Shown here: positions 1 to 5,385 of the stretch, piece by piece
Numbering within the stretch: position 1 is the stretch's first letter
Layout of the letters: each line of letters starts with the position of its first letter
Source: an uncultured Oscillospiraceae bacterium
Lineage (GTDB): Bacteria > Bacillota > Clostridia > Oscillospirales > Oscillospiraceae
Length of the DNA stretch: 11,786 bases
NCBI GenBank assembly: GCA_934646175.1
Contig: CAKUEI010000055.1
Location: forward strand, 1-11,786
Direction of reading: 5' to 3'
Program-made: the position numbers and the translations under genes
Notes under the pieces: generated by a model
Seen by the model: the letters and a program-made list of their open reading frames with translations, nothing else
Told to the model about the DNA's origin: nothing
Databases searched by the model: none

Positions 1-560
1 GCTACCCCTTCTGGGATACCATGCTGCACACTATTAACGGCTTTCTCTGCGCCGCCATCGGCTTCTCCCTGGTGGACCTTCTCAACCGCAGCCAGCGTTT
101 TTCCATCCAGCTCTCTCCGGCGTTTCTCGCCCTGGTGGCCTTCTGCTTTTCCATGACCGTGGGAGTGCTCTGGGAATTTTTCGAGTGCGCCATGGACCAG
201 CTTTTTCAGCTGGACATGCAGAAGGACACGGTGATCCACACCTTCCGCTCCGTCATGCTGGACCCTTCTCACGGCAATGTCCCCACAGGGTTCCGCGACA
301 TCACCGATGTTATTGTGGTCACCTCCGACGGGCAGCAGCACGCCCTCGGTCTGGGCGGCTATCTGGACGTCGGCCTTCTGGATACCATGAAGGACCTGTT
401 TGTCAATTTCATCGGCGCCGTGGTCTTCTCCTTCATTGGCTATTTTTATGTAAAAAGCCGCGGCAAGGGCAAATTCGCAAGCCGCTTCATTCCGCAGGTG
501 CTGGACCTTCCCGATGCTCCGGATAACGCGGAACGGGCGGACACGCCGGACAAGTCCTGA
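1..560 (+). CDS. Polytopic membrane protein, YjdF/DUF2238-like, 5' truncated by window
   Basis: The frame is open from the first complete codon (position 3) and reads YPFWDT before the Met at 21, so the gene almost certainly starts upstream of the window; the Met at 21 is not a likely start. In the visible 185 residues (numbered from that codon) hydrophobic segments lie at about 11-27, 38-57 and 131-150. The WDT-LH motif at the left edge, WEFFE at 57-61 and the DT-x-x-D motif at 127-131 just before the last membrane segment resemble the YjdF (DUF2238) family of inner-membrane proteins, whose function is unknown. A soluble loop at about 70-125 and a charged tail after 150 flank the last segment. 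No function can be assigned. Family assignment is from motif memory and moderate; membrane location is well supported. The stop at 558-560 is followed 72 bp later by the DUF1540 gene. Confidence 0.72.
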   Translation, partial: YPFWDTMLHTINGFLCAAIGFSLVDLLNRSQRFSIQLSPAFLALVAFCFSMTVGVLWEFFECAMDQLFQLDMQKDTVIHTFRSVMLDPSHGNVPTGFRDITDVIVVTSDGQQHALGLGGYLDVGLLDTMKDLFVNFIGAVVFSFIGYFYVKSRGKGKFASRFIPQVLDLPDAPDNAERADTPDKS

Positions 561-614
561 TCCTTCCGCTCATAGTCTTCCTTTCTTCGGACATACTATC
601 CTCAGTTCAAAGAA

Positions 615-621
615 AAGGAGG
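615..621 (+). promoter_or_regulatory. Ribosome binding site that decides the DUF1540 start
   Basis: AAGGAGG lies 11 nt before the ATG at 633 but only 2 nt before the in-frame ATG at 624. The nearer ATG is too close to be used efficiently, so 633 is preferred as the start. Confidence 0.65.
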
Positions 622-632
622 ATATGATCATA

Positions 633-809
633 ATGGATACCCATGTGAACCCCAGCATCCAGTGCTCGGTGAAGACCTGTGCCAACCACTGTCAGGATAA
701 GGAATACTGCTCCCTGCCCGAAATCAAGGTGGGCTGCTGCGAAAATTCCGTCCACTCCTGTCAGGAGACCAAGTGCAGCTCCTTCCAGCTGGGCGGCGGC
801 TGTCACTGA
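633..809 (+). CDS. DUF1540 cysteine-rich small protein
   Basis: This gene encodes 58 residues with nine cysteines (11, 16, 20, 26, 35, 36, 43, 48, 57). The pattern NPSIQCSVKTCANHC...C followed by an I-K-V-G segment is the DUF1540 signature, a short Cys/His domain common in Clostridia and thought to bind metal; its role is not established. The tail ETKCSSF also matches the usual end of the family domain. There is no signal peptide or membrane segment, so the protein is probably cytoplasmic. An in-frame ATG at 624 would add three residues, but its spacing to the ribosome site is too short. The gene stands 72 bp after the membrane-protein gene and is followed at once by a strong terminator. The two extra cysteines at 35-36 and the one at 57 are the least standard part. 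Confidence 0.85.
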   Translation: MDTHVNPSIQCSVKTCANHCQDKEYCSLPEIKVGCCENSVHSCQETKCSSFQLGGGCH

Positions 810-830
810 AGAAAGCGCGCCCCAACAGGA

Positions 831-868
831 AAAATCCCGGCCGTTTTGAAAGCGGCCGGGATTTTTTC
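831..868. terminator. Bidirectional rho-independent terminator
   Basis: AAAATCCCGGCCG (831-843) pairs with CGGCCGGGATTTT (853-865) around a 9-nt loop, followed by a T-run at 862-867. Because the left arm starts with A's, the reverse strand also ends in a T-run. It therefore serves both the DUF1540 gene (plus) and the rnf operon (minus, ending at 872). Confidence 0.93.
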
Positions 869-871
869 TTG

Positions 872-1465
872 TTAACCGATGCGCAGTCCGCCAAAGCCCA
901 GGAACACCATGGCAATGAGTCCGAAGGTCACCAGCAGGATGGGCATCCCCTCAAAGGCCTTCGGGCACTTCGTGCCCTTCAGCCGCAGGCACACCGCTGC
1001 AAACAGCGCCGCGCAGAAGGTAAAGCCGATCCCGGCGAACAGCCCGTAAAGTGCCGCGTCCAGAGGAGAGTAGTTGGCCTCCGTCACCGTCAGCGCCGCG
1101 CCCAGCACCACGCAGTTGGAGGTGAGGTAGGGCATTCTCCGCTTCCACCATGCATACCGCTCCGGTTTCTTTTTCAAGATGCGCCCGATGACGGAAAGGC
1201 ACGCCGCGATGATCATCACATACAAAAACGTCCTCAGATACTCCAGCCCGAAGGGAATGAGGAGAAATCCGTTTAAGAGGCAGCACAAAAGGCTCGTCAG
1301 GCACGTAACCGCAGTGATCACGCCCCCCGTGGCCAGGGCCGACAGAATGTCCCGGTTGGTGCGCATCCCCTTCAGAATGGGGCTTAGGCCCAGCAACTGG
1401 ACAAACACCACGTTCTCCGTCAAAAGCGCCGCGAAGATCACGGCGGCAAAACCGGCAGCACTCAT
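872..1465 (-). CDS. rnfA: Rnf-like complex membrane subunit RnfA, one cluster cysteine replaced by serine
   Basis: This is a 197-residue polytopic protein of the RnfA/NqrE family, normally a six-helix subunit that, with RnfE, holds a [2Fe-2S] cluster inside the membrane and passes electrons across it. Family landmarks are LTENVVFVQLLGLSP (15-29), YLTSNCVVLGAAL (113-125) and the C-terminal LVTFGLIAMVFLGF (178-191). Cys118 matches the second conserved cluster cysteine. The first, normally in an LGICP motif, is Ser28 here (codon AGC). Other cysteines (55, 61, 62, 89, 151, 159, 167) are not at family cluster positions as far as I can tell. The ATG overlaps the rnfE stop as ATGA (1462-1465), so translation is coupled. 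It is the last gene of the operon: a terminator follows and no rnfB is present. The assignment to RnfA rather than RnfE rests on operon order and the N-terminal sequence. Confidence 0.9.
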   Translation of the reverse strand: MSAAGFAAVIFAALLTENVVFVQLLGLSPILKGMRTNRDILSALATGGVITAVTCLTSLLCCLLNGFLLIPFGLEYLRTFLYVMIIAACLSVIGRILKKKPERYAWWKRRMPYLTSNCVVLGAALTVTEANYSPLDAALYGLFAGIGFTFCAALFAAVCLRLKGTKCPKAFEGMPILLVTFGLIAMVFLGFGGLRIG

Positions 1466-2214
1466 TCCTTCGCCCCCTTATGCTCCTCCGCCGTTTTCGC
1501 GCGGCGGGTTTTCGCCCATTGCAGCAGCGCCAGCAGGCAGCCGAACAGAATCAGCCCTCCCGCCGGCTGAGAGAGGATGCGGATCTGGGGCAGGATGCCC
1601 TTCCAGATCGGGATATCCCAAAGAGTCCCCTTGCCGAAAAGTTCCCGAACGGTGCCCAGCACGCAGATGGCCCCCGTATAGCCAAGGCCCATGGCCACGC
1701 CGTCCAGCCCTGCGTAAATGGGCAGATGCTCCGTGGCAAAGTCCGATGTGCGGGCGGGCAGGATGCTGCTCACGGCGATCAACGGCAGGTAAATGCCCAG
1801 CCGTGCCGCCATATCAGGGAAGAAAATGTCCATCAAAAGCTCCGCCGCCGCTGTAAAGGTTGCTACGCACAATGTCCGCGTAGTGTTCCGGTGCTTGGGG
1901 GGCACCACCTTTCTCAGCATAGATATCCAAAGCTCCGCGCCTGCCAGCACGAAGGTGGTGGCAAGGCCCATGGCCAGCGCCGTTTTCAGGCCTGTGCTGG
2001 TCATCAGGAAGGTGCAGAACCCCAGACACAGCACCAGCACGGGGTTACGCTTCCACAGTCCGTCGATGAAAATCTCCTTCACCCGCTCAGGCTTCGGGAT
2101 GAAATTGCGCAGAAACCACGCTTTGAACCAACCGGGGAACCGCCGAATGTCCGGCAGGGCGCGCCCCGTTTCCCGCTGCGGCGATTCCGCGTCAGTTTTC
2201 TCCTTCTTCCACAA
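1462..2214 (-). CDS. rnfE: Rnf-like complex membrane subunit RnfE, one cluster cysteine replaced by serine
   Basis: This 250-residue protein belongs to the RnfE/NqrD family, the partner of RnfA in the membrane. The core runs from about residue 46, with KRNPVLVLCLGFCTFL (55-70), GLATTFVL (83-90), LGIYLPLIAVSS (139-150) and LDGVAMGLG (170-178). A charged extension of about 45 residues precedes it. Cys67 matches the first conserved cluster cysteine. The second, normally in a PLIVxNC motif followed by GRAEAFA, is Ser150 here (codon AGC), and the following segment reads ILPARTSDFA. The start is TTG at 2214-2212: no ATG occurs before residue 70, which is inside the conserved core, and a good ribosome site precedes the TTG. 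The gene overlaps rnfG by 23 nt and rnfA by 4 nt. Confidence 0.88.
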   Translation of the reverse strand: MWKKEKTDAESPQRETGRALPDIRRFPGWFKAWFLRNFIPKPERVKEIFIDGLWKRNPVLVLCLGFCTFLMTSTGLKTALAMGLATTFVLAGAELWISMLRKVVPPKHRNTTRTLCVATFTAAAELLMDIFFPDMAARLGIYLPLIAVSSILPARTSDFATEHLPIYAGLDGVAMGLGYTGAICVLGTVRELFGKGTLWDIPIWKGILPQIRILSQPAGGLILFGCLLALLQWAKTRRAKTAEEHKGAKE

Positions 2215-2863
2215 GGACGTTCCCTCCCTTCGTGTCCACCTCGCTCATGACCTTCAGGGCGCGGTTCACCCCGTCGGTCACCGCCCGGGATGTTTCCGTG
2301 GCCCCGGTGATACCGTTCACCGTATTGTCGCCAATCCTGCCGGAGCGACCGATGTACTGCGCCATGTAGGCTTCGCTGCCCGCCTCGTCGGCCCAGTCCG
2401 GGTCATCGTGATGGGACTCGATGGCCGCGCCGGTCACCGCGCCGTCGGTGTTCACCCCCACCATCAATATCATGTCTCCGCCGAAGCCGTCCACCGTCAC
2501 CTCCACGCAGTAGCCCATCAGGGTGCTGCCGGAGTACCCGGCGTAAATGGAGTTCGCCAACTCATGGGTGTACGGCGTTTCGCTGAAGGCGCTGGCCTCG
2601 GGCATCACCCGGGCGCAGGCAAGCTCCCGCTCGCTGGCGGTGTAACGGTTCATCCTCCCCTGGGAGGCATAGTTCACCACAGAGAGGAACACCACAGCAA
2701 ACACCACCACCGTGGCGGCCCACCGGTGCTTCCAAAGCCAGTCCACCGCTGTCCAAAACCGCCCGGAGCGAGCCTTCCCATCCGTCCTTTCTGTCCTGGT
2801 CTCCGCCGGAGGATCCGGGACCGATTTCGTTTCGGGAAGGGGCGGTTCTTTCTTTTTCTTCAT
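2192..2863 (-). CDS. rnfG: Rnf-like complex FMN-binding subunit RnfG
   Basis: This 223-residue protein has a Lys/Pro-rich cytoplasmic head (1-45), one membrane anchor (about 48-66) and an extracytoplasmic FMN-binding domain, the RnfG/NqrC layout. In the family an FMN is attached through a phosphoester bond to a threonine by the transferase ApbE, at a D-x-x-(S/T)-G-A-(T/S) motif. Here the motif is NGITGAT (183-189), with Thr189 as the expected acceptor and Asn183 in place of the usual Asp. The segment SHHDDPDWAD (150-159) stands where family members carry SHxETPGLG, so the flavin pocket is also divergent. No apbE gene lies in the window. The ATG is 1 nt after the rnfD stop, with GGAGGGG about 8 nt upstream. 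The gene overlaps rnfE by 23 nt. Confidence 0.88.
   Translation of the reverse strand: MKKKKEPPLPETKSVPDPPAETRTERTDGKARSGRFWTAVDWLWKHRWAATVVVFAVVFLSVVNYASQGRMNRYTASERELACARVMPEASAFSETPYTHELANSIYAGYSGSTLMGYCVEVTVDGFGGDMILMVGVNTDGAVTGAAIESHHDDPDWADEAGSEAYMAQYIGRSGRIGDNTVNGITGATETSRAVTDGVNRALKVMSEVDTKGGNVLVEEGEN
2221..2230 (-). promoter_or_regulatory. Ribosome binding site supporting the TTG start of rnfE
   Basis: On the minus strand AAGGGAGGGA lies inside the 3' end of rnfG, with its GGAGG core 8 nt before the TTG at 2214. This spacing is ideal and is the main reason for choosing the TTG start. Confidence 0.75.
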
Positions 2864-2864
2864 T

Positions 2865-3875
2865 TCAAAGCCCCTCCTTCCCGCTCTTGTCCCGGCTGCG
2901 CCGGGCAGCCCGGGCCGCCCGGGGCCGCACGATCTTATCCAGGATCCATGCCCACAGGTTCATAAACAGGATGGCAAAGCCCACACCCTCGTGCCACGCG
3001 CCGCACCGGCGCAGAAAGACCGTCATCACGCCGCAGCCAATGCCGTACAGCCACTGTCCCGCCGGGGTCACCGGACTGGTCACTGGGTCGGTGGCCATGA
3101 ACAGGGCCGCCATCAGCATTCCCCCGCTCAGAAGGGAGTAGAGCATCCACTGCACCGGATCGTTCCCCCGGTTGAAGATCAGGGACAGCACCGCCGCCGT
3201 ACCGAGGAAGGCCACGGGGATCCGCAGCTTGATGGTCCGCCGCAGCAGCAGGTAGACCCCGCCCAAAATCAGCATCAGCGCCGCCGTCTCCCCCAGTGCC
3301 CCAGCCCGCTGGCCCAGCAGCAGTTCCTGCAGATTCACGCCGGGCAGCTTTCCCGCCCGCATGGCGGTCATGGGGGTGGCGGTAGTCACGGCGTCCGCCG
3401 CGGAGAAGATACCCGTCCACTCGCCGGAGGCCGTCCACCGGCTCATCAGCGCCGGGAAGGAGAAAAGGAACACCCGCCCCGCCAGCGCGGGGTTTAAGAA
3501 ATTGCGTCCCAGTCCGCCGTAGAGGTTTTTGACGATCACAATGGCGAACAGGTCCCCAAGCAGCACCATCCAATATGGCGCCGTGGCCGGCAGAGTCATC
3601 ACCAGCAGCAGTCCGGTCACCATGGCGCTTCCGTCTTTCCAGGTCTGTTTTTTCTTCACGAGGAAGCAGTAAAGGGCCTCGAAGGCCGCGCTGCCCGCCA
3701 CGCTTACGATCGCCAACAGCAGCACCCTCGGCCCAAAGAAATAGGTGGAGACGCCCAATGCAGGCACCAGCGCCACGATCACGTCCAGCATCATGCTCCG
3801 CACCCGATCCCGTCCCCGGTGCAGCATGGCATTTTTCACCCGCTCGGCGCGGCTGTCTGTTTCCCGCTCTTTCAT
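2865..3875 (-). CDS. rnfD: Rnf-like complex membrane subunit RnfD
   Basis: This 336-residue polytopic protein is of the RnfD/NqrB family, which carries a covalent FMN and links RnfG to RnfC. Recognisable blocks are NLYGGLGRNFLNPALAGR (117-134), the flavin motif DAVTTATP (161-168, acceptor Thr167), ATDPVTSPVT (261-270) and GAWHEGVGFAILFMN (292-306). About nine to ten hydrophobic helices are apparent. In the flavin motif the position before Ala-Thr is Thr rather than the consensus Gly. The frame is open upstream to 4052, but that part merely shadows rnfC. The ATG at 3875 overlaps the rnfC stop as ATGA, has GGGGGAGG 4 nt upstream, and gives the usual family length. The C-terminus is Arg/Lys-rich and cytoplasmic by the positive-inside rule. 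Confidence 0.92.
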   Translation of the reverse strand: MKERETDSRAERVKNAMLHRGRDRVRSMMLDVIVALVPALGVSTYFFGPRVLLLAIVSVAGSAAFEALYCFLVKKKQTWKDGSAMVTGLLLVMTLPATAPYWMVLLGDLFAIVIVKNLYGGLGRNFLNPALAGRVFLFSFPALMSRWTASGEWTGIFSAADAVTTATPMTAMRAGKLPGVNLQELLLGQRAGALGETAALMLILGGVYLLLRRTIKLRIPVAFLGTAAVLSLIFNRGNDPVQWMLYSLLSGGMLMAALFMATDPVTSPVTPAGQWLYGIGCGVMTVFLRRCGAWHEGVGFAILFMNLWAWILDKIVRPRAARAARRSRDKSGKEGL

Positions 3876-5113
3876 CGTGCCTCCCCCTTTCGTCCGTGCA
3901 TTTTCTCTCTCAGGGGCAGCACAGCGGGGCAGGCGTTCTCGCAGGCACCGCAGCCCACGCAGTCGCCCCGTTCCCCTTCCTCGCCTGTTTCGGCGAACAG
4001 GGGCAAAAGCTTCATGGGGCAGGCCTCCACGCAGGCGCCGCAGCGGATGCATGTTCTGCCTTCCTTCCGCTTTGGAACGTCCTTTCCCCGCATGAGCACA
4101 ATAGCCGCCGAAGATTTTCCCACGCTTTCTCCCGCGTCAGAGAGCTTGGGGAAGCGCATGGGGTTCCCCCAATAGCCCCGGATGGCGCCTTTTTTCAGCC
4201 CTCCGCAGCTGCGCACCAGCTCTTCCACGCTGGTCCCGATGGGCACCAGCAGGTTCCGCGGCTTCACCACCGCAGTGCCTGTCACCGTGATGATGCGATG
4301 GGTCACCGGGTTCCCGTTTTTCACCGCGTCGTAAACCGCTGATGCCGTAGCTACGTTAAACACCGCGCACTTCACCGCCGCGGGCTTTCCGTCGGGCGGC
4401 ACCTTCCGCCCGGTCAAGGCCTGGGTCAGGATGCGCTCCTCCCCCAAGGGGTACCGGCTCCGCAGCACCCGCACCTCCAGGCGCTCGTTTCCGTCAGCGA
4501 TGCCCTCCAGAGCGTCTACCGCGTCCATTTTATCCCCCGCCACGGCCAGGATGGCCTTGGGAAGGCCCAGCGCCTCCGCCAGAATGCACGCTCCCCCGGC
4601 CACCGCCTCGCTCTCTTCCAGCATCAGCCGGTGGTCCGCCGTGTGCCACGGGTCGCACTCCATGCCGTTGATGATCAGGGTATCCACCGGGGCGGCCGCC
4701 GCCTCGATCAGTTTTTTGTGGAGAGATGCGCCGTCCCCGGCGGCCATGCCCATCACGCCCATCTCCCGCAGAAAGGCGGCCAGCGCCCGGGCAGTCATGG
4801 GCTCCTTTTCGTCCCAGGGGCGGTTTCCCTTGTAAGGGGTGTCCTTCCCGTCATTTTCCAGCAGGATGCCGCGTTCCCCCGCTTCCTTCACCGTGCCGGA
4901 AACGGACGCATGCACCGCCGTGTCTTCCTCCGTACCCGGTTCAGCCACCTTCTGGCCCAGCAGGACGCGCTCCCCCGCCTTTACCAAAGGCTTCTGCCCT
5001 TCCAGGGCGAGATAGACCTCCTTCGCGGGCCTGTCCAGCTCCGCCGCGGGTTTCCTCCGGGTGGTCTCTTTATGCAGGGCGGGATGGGTCCCGCCCAAAA
5101 ACAGTCTCTGCAT
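3872..5113 (-). CDS. rnfC: Rnf-like complex peripheral iron-sulfur subunit RnfC, FMN/NADH loop degenerate
   Basis: This 413-residue soluble subunit is the first gene of the operon. Canonical RnfC binds FMN and two [4Fe-4S] clusters and exchanges electrons with NAD(H) on the cytoplasmic side. Seen here are the N-terminal GGTHPALHK (7-15), a barrel-sandwich region (about 30-85), NGMECDPWHTADHRLML (149-165), ITVTGTAVVKPRNLLVPIGT (275-294, SLBB-like entry) and two ferredoxin motifs, CIRCGACVEACP (355-366) and CVGCGACENACP (385-396), all eight cysteines intact. The glycine-rich flavin loop, usually GGATFPTHVK, reads AAGDGASLHKK (124-134), and the usual SGGPMMG reads GYWGNPM (313-319). The stretch between the two cluster motifs is about 19 residues, some nine shorter than I expect. 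GAGGTG precedes the ATG by about 7 nt. Membership in RnfC is sure; NADH activity is doubtful. Confidence 0.93.
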   Translation of the reverse strand: MQRLFLGGTHPALHKETTRRKPAAELDRPAKEVYLALEGQKPLVKAGERVLLGQKVAEPGTEEDTAVHASVSGTVKEAGERGILLENDGKDTPYKGNRPWDEKEPMTARALAAFLREMGVMGMAAGDGASLHKKLIEAAAAPVDTLIINGMECDPWHTADHRLMLEESEAVAGGACILAEALGLPKAILAVAGDKMDAVDALEGIADGNERLEVRVLRSRYPLGEERILTQALTGRKVPPDGKPAAVKCAVFNVATASAVYDAVKNGNPVTHRIITVTGTAVVKPRNLLVPIGTSVEELVRSCGGLKKGAIRGYWGNPMRFPKLSDAGESVGKSSAAIVLMRGKDVPKRKEGRTCIRCGACVEACPMKLLPLFAETGEEGERGDCVGCGACENACPAVLPLREKMHGRKGEAR

Positions 5114-5159
5114 GGTTCACCTCGTTTGTTTGCCGTAGAGTTTTGGTTGCTTCAAAACA

Positions 5160-5172
5160 TGGTATTATACCA
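5160..5172. promoter_or_regulatory. Perfect 13-bp palindrome over the rnf -10 box (candidate operator)
   Basis: TGGTAT-T-ATACCA has 6-bp arms around a single central base and covers the whole -10 hexamer of the rnf promoter. A repressor bound here would block RNA polymerase. The form TGGTAT/ATACCA resembles sites of GntR-type regulators, but no regulator gene of that type is in the window, so the binder is unknown. Confidence 0.5.
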
Positions 5173-5193
5173 CGTTCCCGCTTTCCCTGTCAA
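5164..5193 (-). promoter_or_regulatory. SigA-type promoter of the rnf operon
   Basis: Read on the minus strand, TTGACA (5193-5188) is followed after 18 bp by TATAAT (5169-5164), with a TGG extended -10 element just before it. Both hexamers are perfect consensus. Transcription would start near 5157, giving a leader of about 44 nt before the rnfC ATG at 5113. The -10 box sits inside a perfect palindrome. Confidence 0.9.
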
Positions 5194-5194
5194 A

Positions 5195-5211
5195 ATCTTC
5201 CCTCCGAAGAT
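5195..5211. repeat. Inverted repeat next to the rnf -35 box
   Basis: ATCTTC-CCTCC-GAAGAT has 6-bp perfect arms and a 5-nt centre, and lies 1 bp upstream of the rnf -35 hexamer. The position fits an activator or repressor site. It has no T-run and is not a terminator. Confidence 0.45.
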
Positions 5212-5265
5212 CAACCTTACCAAAAACCGCTTTCCCCGGAACGGAAAAGTTATTTGGAATCCTCG

Positions 5266-5288
5266 TTGACAAACTCTTTTTTTGTCGA
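5266..5288. promoter_or_regulatory. Inverted repeat within the ilvBNC promoter (candidate operator)
   Basis: TTGACAAA (5266-5273) and TTTGTCGA (5281-5288) are complementary at seven of eight positions around a 7-bp centre. The repeat spans the -35 box and the promoter spacer. One arm is constrained by being a -35 element, so the match may be partly chance. Confidence 0.35.
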
Positions 5289-5294
5289 TAAACT
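5266..5294 (+). promoter_or_regulatory. Likely promoter of ilvBNC
   Basis: A perfect -35 hexamer TTGACA (5266-5271) is followed after 17 bp by TAAACT (5289-5294), which matches the -10 consensus at four of six positions. The predicted start is near 5301, about 85 nt before ilvB. Confidence 0.68.
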
Positions 5295-5385
5295 AAGCCT
5301 TAACCTATCGTATAAATAATCAGGCAAACCGTACCCACATGCGGGGCAGCGGACTGCTTATGCCGGCAAGGAGGTCTTTTTCACC

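Larger units (their letters stand above)
5114..5385. other. Divergent rnf / ilv intergenic control region
   Basis: This 272-bp stretch separates rnfC (minus) from ilvB (plus) and is clearly more AT-rich than the genes around it. It holds one promoter for each direction and three inverted repeats, listed separately, plus a 10-bp direct repeat CCGCTTTCCC at 5178-5187 and 5227-5236. The ilvB leader downstream of its promoter is only about 85 nt, too short for a T-box, and I see no riboswitch. Confidence 0.7.

Noticed and set aside
1793..2965. Long plus-strand open frame opposite rnfE/rnfG
   Set aside because: It is a shadow of the real minus-strand rnf genes, with biased Arg/Pro/His composition and no ribosome site.
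3876..4052. Possible N-terminal extension of RnfD starting at 4052
   Set aside because: This stretch lies inside rnfC in another frame, its translation is Arg-rich without family similarity, and the ATG at 3875 has a proper ribosome site and the right family length.
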